A stretch of 64,000 nucleotides of DNA. Source: SBBG01 sp033717875. Its GTDB lineage: Bacteria; Pseudomonadota; Gammaproteobacteria; Ga0077554; Ga007554. The DNA lies in contig JADDKJ010000002.1 in NCBI GenBank assembly GCA_033717875.1, positions 1-64,000 on the forward strand, given 5' to 3'. The position numbers and the translations under genes were made by a program. The notes below the pieces were generated by a model, which saw nothing but the letters and a program-made list of their open reading frames with translations, did not search any database and was not told where the DNA came from. Every line of letters begins with the position of its first letter. Within the stretch, counting starts at the first letter, position 1. Below are positions 9,971 through 18,426 of this stretch, in pieces.

Positions 9971-11410
9971 ATGGCAGAGAACAAGACACTGACAACGGCC
10001 AACGGCATACCCGTCGCCGACAACCAGAATTCGCTGACCGCTGGCGAGCACGGCCCGGTACTGATCCAGGATCATCACCTCATCGAAAAGCTCGCGCACT
10101 TCAACCGCGAGCGCATTCCTGAGCGGATCGTCCACGCCAAAGGCGCCGGAGCCTACGGTCACTTCGAAGTGACCCATGACGTAAGCCGGTGGACCAAGGC
10201 GAAGTTCCTGGAAAAGATCGGCAAGAAGACCGAAGTTTTCTTGCGCTTTTCAACGGTGGGCGGTGAAAAGGGCTCCGCCGATACCGAGCGCGATCCGCGC
10301 GGCTTTGCCGTGAAATTCTATACCGAGGAAGGCAATTACGATATCACAGGCAACAATACCCCTGTCTTCTTCTTACGCGATCCACTCAAGTTTCCCGATT
10401 TCGTTCACACCCAGAAACGCAACCCGCAGACCAACCTGAAAGATCCCGACGCCGTCTGGGACTTCCTGTCACTCACCCCGGAATCGATCCACCAGGTCAC
10501 GATCCTCTTTTCCAGCCGCGGCACACCTAAATCCTACCGCCACATGGACGGCTTTGGTTCGCATACCTTCATGTGGATCAACGCCGAAGGCAAGGGCGTA
10601 TGGATCAAGTACCACTTCAAGACCGAAACCGGCATTCAAAGCATGACGCGGCAAGAAGCGACACGCCTGGCGGGCGAAGACCCCGATTATGCCACGCGTG
10701 ATCTGTTCAACCACATCAAAAACGGCGGCGAGGCGGCATGGAAGCTCTATGTGCAGATCATGCCCTTCGAGGATGCGCCGAAATACCGCTTCAATCCCTT
10801 TGACGTGACCAAGGTATGGCCGCATAAGGATTATCCCTTGATCCCCGTGGGACGTATGGTGCTCAACCGCAACCCGGAGAATTATTTCGCCGAAGTCGAA
10901 CAGGCGGCGTTTTCGCCGGGCAATATCGTGCCGGGCATCGGCTTCTCGCCGGACAAGATGCTGCAAGGGCGCATCTTCGCGTATGGCGATGCGCACCGCT
11001 ACCGCCTCGGCGCGAACCATCAACTCCTGCCCGTCAACCGGCCGCGCGCCACCGAGGGGATCAATCACCAGCGTGATGGCGCCATGCGCTTCGACGGCAA
11101 CGGTGGCTCAAGCCCCAATTATGAGCCCAACAGTTTTGACGGCATCAAGGAAGCGCCCCAACACGCGCCTTTCCCCTTGCCGGTTGAAGGCATCGCCGGC
11201 CATCATACCCTGTCGCATGGCGATGATTACGTGCAAGCGGGTAATCTGTACCGCCTGATGCCAGAAGCGGAAAAGGCCATGCTGGTCGATAACATCGCCT
11301 CTCATCTCAAAAACGCCAGGAAAGACATTCAACTGCGGCAGGTTGAACACTTCCGCCGCGCGGATGAGGATTATGGGAAGCGTGTCGCCAAGGGGTTAGG
11401 TTTGGAATAA
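9971..11410 (+). CDS. Monofunctional heme catalase (small-subunit type)
   Basis: This cytoplasmic enzyme splits hydrogen peroxide into water and oxygen. The 479-residue length fits small-subunit catalases. Visible active-site parts are the distal His in ERIVHAKGAGAYGHFEVTHD, the Asn in DITGNNTPVFFLRD, and the proximal heme-binding Tyr in RIFAYGDAHRYRLG. The ATG at 9971 is chosen because GGAG (9961-9964) stands six bases before it; the ATG at 9959 would add four residues. The gene stands alone and diverges from the tRNA operon. No regulator-binding site could be assigned with confidence. Confidence 0.95.
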   Translation: MAENKTLTTANGIPVADNQNSLTAGEHGPVLIQDHHLIEKLAHFNRERIPERIVHAKGAGAYGHFEVTHDVSRWTKAKFLEKIGKKTEVFLRFSTVGGEKGSADTERDPRGFAVKFYTEEGNYDITGNNTPVFFLRDPLKFPDFVHTQKRNPQTNLKDPDAVWDFLSLTPESIHQVTILFSSRGTPKSYRHMDGFGSHTFMWINAEGKGVWIKYHFKTETGIQSMTRQEATRLAGEDPDYATRDLFNHIKNGGEAAWKLYVQIMPFEDAPKYRFNPFDVTKVWPHKDYPLIPVGRMVLNRNPENYFAEVEQAAFSPGNIVPGIGFSPDKMLQGRIFAYGDAHRYRLGANHQLLPVNRPRATEGINHQRDGAMRFDGNGGSSPNYEPNSFDGIKEAPQHAPFPLPVEGIAGHHTLSHGDDYVQAGNLYRLMPEAEKAMLVDNIASHLKNARKDIQLRQVEHFRRADEDYGKRVAKGLGLE

Positions 11411-11513
11411 AGCCGTTTCTGGGCGCACCGGAATCCCCGGGGAATCCCATGGATGAGGTTTCTCGGGGGATTATGTAATAATTGAGGGCAATCATCACAG
11501 GACGCCCGTCGCC

Positions 11514-11957
11514 ATGCAATTCAACCTGGAACGCGACCCTCGCACCCATACCATCGTCTCCCACCGCCCCGGCCAGGTGATCGTCAGCGTTCCGTGGCGG
11601 GAAGGCGATGACACGCCTCTGTTGGTCGACGTGGACGGGCAGTTGCGGGGGCGCATCCGCCACGAAACTCTCACCGGCAGCCTCGTCGTCACGCCCGAGC
11701 ATTTGATCCGGGATTGGTCGCCGCAGACCCCGGCAGAGATCACCCTCGCCCATTTCGAGGCCGTCGCCCACCTCGCCCCCGAGGTGGTTCTGTTCGGCTC
11801 CGGCACCCGGTTGTGCTGGCCACCCGGCACCCTGCTTGAACCGCTCATCCAGCGCGGCATCGGCATTGAAGTGATGGACACGTCTGCGGCCTGCCGCACC
11901 TATAACATTCTGGTTTATGAAGGGCGGAATGTCGCGGCGGCGTTGCTGATGACTTGA
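11514..11957 (+). CDS. Mth938-like / DUF498 family protein
   Basis: The 147-residue protein resembles the Mth938/NDUFAF3 (DUF498) family, a small alpha/beta fold also found in a mitochondrial complex I assembly factor; the bacterial role is not established. Family-like signatures are EVVLFGSGTRLCWP in the middle and GIGIEVMDTSAACRTYNIL near the end. It ends 7 bp from the 3' end of the convergent acylphosphatase gene. No link to the preceding catalase is evident. Confidence 0.8.
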   Translation: MQFNLERDPRTHTIVSHRPGQVIVSVPWREGDDTPLLVDVDGQLRGRIRHETLTGSLVVTPEHLIRDWSPQTPAEITLAHFEAVAHLAPEVVLFGSGTRLCWPPGTLLEPLIQRGIGIEVMDTSAACRTYNILVYEGRNVAAALLMT

Positions 11958-11964
11958 CGCAAAC

Positions 11965-12237
11965 TCAGCGGGTTTCAAAACCGTCGATCCCGGCCGGCGA
12001 TTCGACTGGCGTACACGCCACATCGGTCACCCGCGCCAGCGGCGGCCCGGCCCACAACCATTCACGCAATTGCTCAACCTGATCCTGCCCGCCGCACGCC
12101 AGCACTTCGACCCGGCCATCGGGGAGGTTGCGCGCCCAGCCTTTGAGACCCAGCCCCAAGGCATGCCGGCGCGTTGCGGCACGGAATGATACGCCCTGCA
12201 CCCGTCCCGATATCAGACAACGCAAACAGACAGTCAT
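11965..12237 (-). CDS. acyP: Acylphosphatase
   Basis: It hydrolyses the carboxyl-phosphate bond of acyl phosphates. The 90-residue product has the signature GRVQGVSFRAATRRHA, with the phosphate-binding Arg, and the second motif GWARNLPDGRVEVLACG, with the catalytic Asn. The ATG at 12235-12237 gives the normal length; the frame is open 21 codons further upstream without family likeness. It diverges from aspA and converges on the DUF498 gene. Confidence 0.93.
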   Translation of the reverse strand: MTVCLRCLISGRVQGVSFRAATRRHALGLGLKGWARNLPDGRVEVLACGGQDQVEQLREWLWAGPPLARVTDVACTPVESPAGIDGFETR

Positions 12238-12316
12238 GGATAATCCAGGTTTATAATCTGCAAAAATCTTTCCGTATTCTCCCGCCTTTATGCGCGGCAA
12301 AAATCAAGGAGTCCTT

Positions 12317-13714
12317 ATGTCCAACAATACCACCCACCGCACCGAAAAAGACAGCCTGGGCGAATTCCAGGTGCCGGCGGACGCCTGGTACGGCATCCAG
12401 ACCGCGCGCGCCGTCGCCAATTTCCCTATCAGCGGGCGCGGGCCGGACCGCGATTTCGTCGTCGCCCATGTGCGCATCAAACGCGCCGCCGCCATCGCCA
12501 ACCAGCAGGCCGGCTGGCTGGAGGATTCGCTTGCCAATGCCATCGTCGCGGCCTGCGACAAGATTATCGCCGGGGAATATCTCGACCAGTTCGTCGTCGA
12601 TCGTTTCCAGGCCGGCGCGGGCACCAGCCACAACATGAACAGCAACGAGGTGATCGCCAACCTCGCCAACGTCGCCCTCGGCGGCCGTTGTGGCGTGTAC
12701 AAGCCGGTGAATCCCAACGACCATGTCAACATGGGGCAGAGCACCAACGACACCATTCCCACCGCCATCCGCCTCACCGCGCTCGCCAAGTTGCCGCGCC
12801 TGGTCGACGCCGTGGAAACGATGGCTGGCGAGTATGCGCGCATTGCCGCCGACGAGGCCGATACCGTCAAGAGCGGCCGCACACACCTGCAAGACGCCGT
12901 GCCCACCACCATCGGCCACGAGTTCAACGCCTACGCTTGGACTCTACGCCGCTGCCGCCAGGGCCTGGAGCAGGTCCGCGCCCCGCTATGCGAGATCGGC
13001 CTGGGAGGCAGCGCCGCCGGCACCGGGCTGAACACCGCGCCGGACTATGCCGCCAATGCCGCCACGGAACTGGCCCGGCTGAGCGGCGAACCGATTCGCC
13101 CGGCCAGCAACCTGGTGGCGCAGATGCAGTCGATGCACGATATCCAGCGCGTGTCCTCGGCGATCCGCGATCTCACCCTGGAACTGATCCGCATCGCCAA
13201 CGACATGCGCCTGCTGTGCTCCGGCCCGCGCACCGGCCTGGGCGAGATCGTGCTGCCGCCGGTGCAACCCGGCTCCAGCATCATGCCCGGCAAGGTCAAT
13301 CCGGTGATGTTCGAGATGCTCAATCAAGTGTGCTACCAGGTATTGGGGCAAGACACCGCCATCACCGCGATGACCCAGGCCGGACAGTTGGAGCTGAACG
13401 TGATGATGCCGGGGCTGGGATCGGCGCTTTTCGACGCCATGGATTGGCTGACCAACGCCATCAACGCCGCCACCGAACGCAATCTCAAGGGCCTGAAGGT
13501 GGATCGCGAACGCTGCAAGACCTTCCTGCATAGCAGCGTGGGACTGGCCACCCTGCTCAACACCCGCATCGGCTACGCCGCCGCCGCCGAGATCGCCAAA
13601 ACCTCGGAAAAAACCGGCCGCCCCGTGCGCGATATCGTCGCCGAACAAAAACTGATGACGGCGCAGGAGTTCGATGCGCTGGTGCTCAAGGCGGCGCGGG
13701 AGGGGAATATTTGA
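12317..13714 (+). CDS. aspA: Aspartate ammonia-lyase (aspartase)
   Basis: A 465-residue member of the fumarase/aspartase superfamily. The signature GSSIMPGKVNP with its catalytic Ser is present. Aspartase is preferred to class II fumarase because of the N-terminus LGEFQVPADAWYGIQTARA, AGTSHNMNSNEVIAN, and QAGQLELNVMMP after the signature loop; fumarase usually has a different sequence there. The reaction would be aspartate to fumarate plus ammonia. AAGGAG precedes the ATG by five bases. Fumarase activity remains possible without biochemical data. Confidence 0.82.
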   Translation: MSNNTTHRTEKDSLGEFQVPADAWYGIQTARAVANFPISGRGPDRDFVVAHVRIKRAAAIANQQAGWLEDSLANAIVAACDKIIAGEYLDQFVVDRFQAGAGTSHNMNSNEVIANLANVALGGRCGVYKPVNPNDHVNMGQSTNDTIPTAIRLTALAKLPRLVDAVETMAGEYARIAADEADTVKSGRTHLQDAVPTTIGHEFNAYAWTLRRCRQGLEQVRAPLCEIGLGGSAAGTGLNTAPDYAANAATELARLSGEPIRPASNLVAQMQSMHDIQRVSSAIRDLTLELIRIANDMRLLCSGPRTGLGEIVLPPVQPGSSIMPGKVNPVMFEMLNQVCYQVLGQDTAITAMTQAGQLELNVMMPGLGSALFDAMDWLTNAINAATERNLKGLKVDRERCKTFLHSSVGLATLLNTRIGYAAAAEIAKTSEKTGRPVRDIVAEQKLMTAQEFDALVLKAAREGNI

Positions 13715-13721
13715 GGCACCC

Positions 13722-13822
13722 TTTGATTTTTGCCTTTCTCCATTTCTCAATCACTTGCCGTGATTGAACAATGCCGGCACATCGGTAGGCCGAGGAATCC
13801 CTGAATTATTCAGAGGTTCCTC
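13722..13822 (-). repeat. Dispersed repeat R1, partial copy overlapping the cupin 3' end
   Basis: This is about two thirds of the R1 element seen at 23544-23695 and 37716-37868. Shared parts are the internal palindrome TCAATCACTTGCCGTGATTGA, then ATGCCGGCACATC, and the end ATTCAGAGGTTCCT. The other end is missing. It contains the last 23 codons and the stop codon of the cupin gene. Confidence 0.85.
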
Positions 13823-14245
13823 GCCTTCTTTCACAGACAGCTTTTGACCAACAACACCCCCATAAAATACGATAATTTTTAATGGGCTTTGGCCAACATT
13901 GCGGCCATTGTGCAGAGCATTCGTCACCTCCGCCAGAGCTTCACCGGCCGTAAATCGCTTTGCTTGACCTGTTTTGAGCTGAACCTCAAGCTCACCCTCA
14001 AGCACCATGCCAAATGAAGGCACCGGGTGTGAATGCCAGCCCGTTTCACCACCTGGGGCAATCTCTACGACCACGCCGGTAATTTCCGGTTTTCCTTCTG
14101 GATAAACGATCGGCTGACCATCCCAACTCTTATCCGTTTTGAGAACCGTGGAGACTTTTACAGCGCTGGATAGCTCAATGGCATGGACCGAAAAAGACGA
14201 CACCAAGCAGGAAACAACCGAAAACAAAATGCTTTTATATTTCAC
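13751..14245 (-). CDS. Secreted cupin-domain protein with repeat-derived C-terminus
   Basis: The 164-residue protein starts with a signal peptide (hydrophobic ILFSVVSCLVSSFSVHA, likely cut after VHA) followed by one cupin domain. Metal-binding-like residues lie in GGETGWHSHPVPSFGMVLEGE (two His and a Glu). The substrate is unknown; it is probably periplasmic. A GTG at 14243-14245 is the chosen start, with GGGAGGAA before it; upstream codons do not add to the signal peptide. The last 23 residues, from EEPLNNSG to the end, are encoded inside repeat R1, so this tail was probably gained by repeat insertion that replaced the original stop. Confidence 0.8.
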   Translation of the reverse strand: MKYKSILFSVVSCLVSSFSVHAIELSSAVKVSTVLKTDKSWDGQPIVYPEGKPEITGVVVEIAPGGETGWHSHPVPSFGMVLEGELEVQLKTGQAKRFTAGEALAEVTNALHNGRNVGQSPLKIIVFYGGVVGQKLSVKEGEEPLNNSGIPRPTDVPALFNHGK

Positions 14246-14304
14246 GCGAATTCCTCCCTTTATTCTCACGGTTTTTTTTAGTTTTTGCTCCAAAGCCCGC
14301 ACGC

Positions 14305-14340
14305 CCAACAAAAAAGGCGGAGAATCTCTTCTCCGCCTTT
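14305..14340 (-). terminator. Terminator after fba
   Basis: A 12-bp stem (14313-14324 with 14329-14340) around TCTC is followed, on the minus strand, by six T. It lies 26 bp past the fba stop and ends the tkt-fba cluster. Confidence 0.9.
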
Positions 14341-14366
14341 GCGTTTACTTCCTAACAAGTAAAGAC

Positions 14367-15431
14367 TTACTTGACCTGCGGGTCCAGCTCGCCCTTGGTG
14401 TAACGCTTGATCATCTGCTCCAGGGACACGGGCTTGATCTTGGAAGCGTTGCCGGCGGTGCCGAAGGCTTCGTAGCGGGCCTTGCAGATGTCCTTCATAG
14501 CCTTGGTGGAGGCTTTCAGGAATTTGCGCGGGTCGAATTCCTTCTTGTTTTCGGCCAGGAACTTGCGGACGGCGCCGGTGGAGGCCATGCGCAGGTCGGT
14601 GTCGATGTTCACCTTGCGCACGCCGTGCTTGATGCCGTTGACGATCTCTTCGACCGGCACGCCATAGGTCTGGCCCATGTCACCGCCGTAGTTGTTGATG
14701 ATTTCCAGCCATTCCTGCGGCACCGAGCTGGAGCCGTGCATCACCAGATGGGTGTTGGGGATGCGGGCGTGAATTTCCTTGATGCGGCCGATCGCCAGGA
14801 TGTCGCCGGTGGGCGGACGGGTGAACTTGTACGCGCCGTGGCTGGTGCCGATGGCGATGGCCAGGGCGTCGACCTTGGTCGCCTTGACGAACTGGGCGGC
14901 TTCTTCGGGGTCGGTCAGCAACTGGGAATGATCCAGCGTGCCTTCGGCGCCCACGCCGTCTTCCTCGCCGGCCATACCGGTTTCCAGCGAGCCCAGGCAG
15001 CCCAGCTCGCCTTCCACGGACACGCCGCAGGCGTGCGCCATGTCGACCACGCGGCGGGTCACATCGACGTTGTACTCATAAGTGGCCGGGGTTTTGGCGT
15101 CTTCCAGCAGCGAGCCGTCCATCATCACCGAGGTGAAGCCGCTCTGAATAGAGCGCATGCACACGCCGGGGGACGCGCCATGATCCTGGTGCACGACGAT
15201 GGGAATGTGCGGATACATTTCCACGGCGGCATACATCAGGTGACGCAGGAAGGGTTCGCCGGCATAGGAACGGGCGCCCGCCGAAGCCTGCACGATCACC
15301 GGGCTGTCGGTTTCGTCCGCCGCCTGCATGATGGAGTGCATCTGCTCCAGGTTGTTGACGTTGAAAGCCGGCACGCCATAACCGCGCTCGGCGGCATGGT
15401 CCAGAAGCTGGCGCAGGGATATCAGAGCCAT
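14367..15431 (-). CDS. fba: Class II fructose-1,6-bisphosphate aldolase
   Basis: It cleaves or forms fructose 1,6-bisphosphate (and possibly sedoheptulose bisphosphate) in the cytoplasm. The 354-residue protein has the zinc-binding VVHQDHGASPGVC, the second signature GSLLEDAKTPATYEYNV, and a phosphate-binding GTSHGAYKF. Length and sequence type fit the cbbA-like class II aldolases of autotrophic proteobacteria. AAGGAG precedes the ATG. It is the last gene of the tkt-gap-pgk-pyk-fba series. Confidence 0.95.
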   Translation of the reverse strand: MALISLRQLLDHAAERGYGVPAFNVNNLEQMHSIMQAADETDSPVIVQASAGARSYAGEPFLRHLMYAAVEMYPHIPIVVHQDHGASPGVCMRSIQSGFTSVMMDGSLLEDAKTPATYEYNVDVTRRVVDMAHACGVSVEGELGCLGSLETGMAGEEDGVGAEGTLDHSQLLTDPEEAAQFVKATKVDALAIAIGTSHGAYKFTRPPTGDILAIGRIKEIHARIPNTHLVMHGSSSVPQEWLEIINNYGGDMGQTYGVPVEEIVNGIKHGVRKVNIDTDLRMASTGAVRKFLAENKKEFDPRKFLKASTKAMKDICKARYEAFGTAGNASKIKPVSLEQMIKRYTKGELDPQVK

Positions 15432-15571
15432 AGGATTCTCCTTTGAAGGTTATTGAAACAAAAAATCATTTGCGCGCGCCTGATTCAGGGAAGCTCTGAC
15501 ACATCAAAAGTTCGTCAGAAAGAGGGGCGCTCTTGTTATAGGGCCAATGATTCAACAGTTGAACCCATCCG

Positions 15572-17017
15572 TCAACCTTGCGGCGCGACCATATCGCCCA
15601 CCCGCACGATCTTCATGGCGTTGGTGCCGCCATGCACACCCATCAGATCGCCCTTGGTGATGATGACCAGATCGCCATCGCGCACCGCGCCGCGGCGAAC
15701 CAGCTCGTCGATGGCCTCCTTGTTGACGAGGACGTGATCCGTGGTGTTCACATCGAAACTCACCGGATAGACGCCGCGATAGAGGGTCACCTTGCGGCGT
15801 GTCGCCACATGGGGCGTCAGGGCATAGATCGGGATCGAGGAACTGATGCGCGACATCCACTGCGGGGTGGAGCCCGACTCGGTCAATGCCGCGATGGCCT
15901 TGACCCCGAGATGATTCGCCGTATACATCGACGCCATGGCGATGGCCTCGTCGATCCGGCCGAAGTGGGTGTTGATGCGGTGATCGGAAATGATGGCCAG
16001 GGGCTGTTTTTCCGCCTCCAGGCAGATCCGGCTCATCGCCGCCACCGCCTTCGCCGGATATTTGCCGCTAGCGGACTCCGCCGACAACATCACGGCATCC
16101 GTTCCGTCCAGCACGGCGTTCGCCACGTCAAACACCTCGGCGCGGGTCGGAATCGGATTCTCGATCATCGACTCCATCATCTGCGTGGCGGTGATAACCA
16201 CCCGGTTCATGCTGCGGGCCAGTTTGATGATGCGTTTTTGCACGGCGGGCAATTCGGCATCGCCGATTTCCACGCCCAGATCACCGCGCGCCACCATCGC
16301 CGCATCGGAAGCGGCGATGATTTCCTCCAGACATTCAAGCGCCTCGGCGCGTTCGATTTTCGCCACGATACCGCCATGGCCGCCCGCCGCGCGCAGCAAG
16401 TCGCGCGCCAGGTTAACGTCGGCGGCGCTGCGCGGAAAAGACACCGCGATATAATCAGCCTGAATCTCCGCCGCGACGATGATGTCGGCGCGGTCCTTGT
16501 CGGTGAGCGCCGCCGCCGACAAGCCACCCCCCTGGCGGTTGATCCCCTTGTTGTTGGACAGCACGCCACCGACGGTCACCCGGCAGACGATCTGCTCGCC
16601 GGCAACCTCATCCACCCACAGCACGATGCGGCCATCGTCGAGCAGCAGGGTATCGCCACGATTCACGTCATTGGGCAGCGCCTTGTAGGTGAGCCCCACC
16701 CGCTGCTGATCGCCGTCATGCGTGCCGCAGCGCGCATCGAGAATGAACTTGTCGCCCTCGGCAAGGAGGATTTTTCCTTCCTTGAAGCGTTCGATCCTGA
16801 TCTTGGGACCTTGCAGATCGGCCAACACACCCACTTGGCGGCCATAGGCCACGGCGCGATTGCGCACCGCCTCAGCACGCCGCTTGTGATCCTCCGGCGA
16901 GCCGTGAGAGAAATTGAGTCGCACCACATCGACACCGGCCTCGATGACGCCATCGAGGACTTTCGAATCGTCCGTGGCCGGGCCAAGTGTTGCGACAATT
17001 TTGGTTCGTCTTAGCAA
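15572..17017 (-). CDS. pyk: Pyruvate kinase
   Basis: It makes pyruvate and ATP from phosphoenolpyruvate. The 481-residue protein carries RRTKIVATLGPATDD at the start, the substrate Lys region IVAKIERAEALE, the metal-binding MVARGDLGVEIG, and MMESMIENPIPTRAEVFD. A C-terminal regulatory domain is present. The start is a TTG at 17015-17017, with GGAG about ten bases upstream; no in-frame ATG fits the family N-terminus. It lies between pgk and fba with about 80 and 140 bp gaps. Confidence 0.95.
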   Translation of the reverse strand: MLRRTKIVATLGPATDDSKVLDGVIEAGVDVVRLNFSHGSPEDHKRRAEAVRNRAVAYGRQVGVLADLQGPKIRIERFKEGKILLAEGDKFILDARCGTHDGDQQRVGLTYKALPNDVNRGDTLLLDDGRIVLWVDEVAGEQIVCRVTVGGVLSNNKGINRQGGGLSAAALTDKDRADIIVAAEIQADYIAVSFPRSAADVNLARDLLRAAGGHGGIVAKIERAEALECLEEIIAASDAAMVARGDLGVEIGDAELPAVQKRIIKLARSMNRVVITATQMMESMIENPIPTRAEVFDVANAVLDGTDAVMLSAESASGKYPAKAVAAMSRICLEAEKQPLAIISDHRINTHFGRIDEAIAMASMYTANHLGVKAIAALTESGSTPQWMSRISSSIPIYALTPHVATRRKVTLYRGVYPVSFDVNTTDHVLVNKEAIDELVRRGAVRDGDLVIITKGDLMGVHGGTNAMKIVRVGDMVAPQG

Positions 17018-17096
17018 ATGTATAACTCCAGAAACCGAGACAAGGACACGAAGGCGCGCGGAAAACCGGGATCCTGGCTGTTTGCGTTAATCAAGA

Positions 17097-18275
17097 TCAC
17101 TTCACCGCGCGCTCTTCCAGAATCACCACCGCCGGCAATTTCTTGCCTTCCAGGAATTCCAGGAACGCACCGCCGCCGGTGGAGATATAGGAGATCTTGT
17201 CGGCGATATTGTATTTGGCGATCGCCGCCAGGGTATCACCGCCACCGGCGATCGAGAACGCCGGGCTTTCGGCGATGGCCAGCGCCAATTGTTTGGTGCC
17301 TTCGCCGAACTGGTCGAATTCGAATACGCCGACCGGACCGTTCCAGACGATGGTACCGGCCTTCTTCAGGATCTCGGCAAAGGCGGCGGAGGTCTGCGGA
17401 CCGATGTCGAAGATCATGTCGTCATCGGCGACCGCATCGATCTTCTTCAACGTCGCGGCGGCGCTTTCCGAGAACTCCTTGCCCACCACGACATCGGTCG
17501 GCACGGGGATGGCGGCGTTACGCGCCTTGGCCTGTTCGGTGAGGCGCTGCGCCTCGGCGATCAGATCCTTCTCGTACAAGGATTTGCCGACGTTGTGGCC
17601 GGCCGCGGCGATGAAGGTGTTGGCGATACCGCCACCGACGATCATCTGGTCGACCACATTGGACAAGGACTCCAGCACGGTGAGCTTGGTGGAAACCTTG
17701 GAACCGCCGACGATGGCCACCAGCGGACGCTTGGGATTCTTCAGCGCCATGGCCAGCGCCTCCAGTTCGGCGGCCAGCAGCGGACCGGCGCAGGCGACCG
17801 GGGCGAACTTGGCGACACCATGCGTGGAGCCTTCCGCGCGGTGGGCGGTGCCGAAGGCGTCCATCACGAACACATCGCACAGCGCCGCGTATTTCCGGGC
17901 CAGCTCGTCGCTGTTCTTCTTCTCGCCCTTGTTGAAGCGCACGTTCTCGAATACCACCACTTCGCCAGGAGCGACATCGACGCCGCCCAGGTAGTCCTTG
18001 ACCACTTCCACCGGCTTGCCCAGCAGGCTCGACAGGTGTTCGGCGACGGGTTTCATGGAATTCTCATCGCTGTAAACGCCTTCTTCGGGACGGCCCAGAT
18101 GCGACATCACCATCACCCTGGCGCCAGCCTTCATCGCCCGCTCGATGGTCGGCAGCGACGCACGGATGCGGGTATCATCGGCCACCTTGCCATTCTTGAG
18201 CGGCACGTTGAGGTCTTCGCGGATCAGCACGCGCTTGCCGGCAAGATCGAGGTCGGTCATTTTGATTACGGACAT
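17097..18275 (-). CDS. pgk: Phosphoglycerate kinase
   Basis: It transfers phosphate between 1,3-bisphosphoglycerate and ADP. The 392-residue protein shows KRVLIREDLNVPLKNGKVAD at the start, SHLGRPEEG, the AIVGGSKVSTKL helix start, and the C-terminal GGGDTLAAI nucleotide loop with STGGGAFLEFLEG. AGGAG stands seven bases before the ATG. It follows gap after a strong hairpin, so its level relative to gap may be set by attenuation. Confidence 0.97.
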   Translation of the reverse strand: MSVIKMTDLDLAGKRVLIREDLNVPLKNGKVADDTRIRASLPTIERAMKAGARVMVMSHLGRPEEGVYSDENSMKPVAEHLSSLLGKPVEVVKDYLGGVDVAPGEVVVFENVRFNKGEKKNSDELARKYAALCDVFVMDAFGTAHRAEGSTHGVAKFAPVACAGPLLAAELEALAMALKNPKRPLVAIVGGSKVSTKLTVLESLSNVVDQMIVGGGIANTFIAAAGHNVGKSLYEKDLIAEAQRLTEQAKARNAAIPVPTDVVVGKEFSESAAATLKKIDAVADDDMIFDIGPQTSAAFAEILKKAGTIVWNGPVGVFEFDQFGEGTKQLALAIAESPAFSIAGGGDTLAAIAKYNIADKISYISTGGGAFLEFLEGKKLPAVVILEERAVK

Positions 18276-18344
18276 GGGTGTACTCCTGGCTGAATTTAAA
18301 AGTCATCAGCGAAGGCGGGCGCCTTGGCTGATGGCTCTTTGATA

Positions 18345-18373
18345 AGGAAGCTCTGAATAATTCAGAGGTTCCT
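18345..18373. repeat. Dispersed repeat R1, minimal 29-bp copy
   Basis: AGGAAGCTCTGAATAATT runs directly into ATTCAGAGGTTCCT, so both ends of the long R1 element meet with nothing between them. The whole is a near-perfect palindrome. It lies between gap and pgk and is transcribed with them. Confidence 0.8.
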
Positions 18374-18378
18374 TAAGC

Positions 18379-18420
18379 AAAAAACAGGGCGGGTTAGGCA
18401 AAATACGCCAACCCGCCCGA
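18379..18420 (-). terminator. Terminator or attenuator between gap and pgk
   Basis: GGGCGGGTT and AACCCGCCC form the core of a long stem (18387-18418), followed on the minus strand by TGTTTTTT. It begins seven bases after the gap stop codon. Because pgk follows on the same strand, partial readthrough is likely. Confidence 0.75.
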
Positions 18421-18426
18421 CATTTT

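Noticed and set aside
12317..13714. Class II fumarase as the call for the aspartase gene
   Set aside because: The signature loop and N-terminus favour aspartase; fumarase was kept only as an alternative in the entry.
15488..15515. GGGAAGCTCTGACACATC, a possible decayed R1 end before fba
   Set aside because: It shares about 18 bases with R1 ends but lacks a convincing partner arm; may be a relic.
15578..17014. 478-codon plus-strand frame opposite pyk
   Set aside because: Antisense shadow; covers almost exactly the pyk gene and has no recognisable motif.
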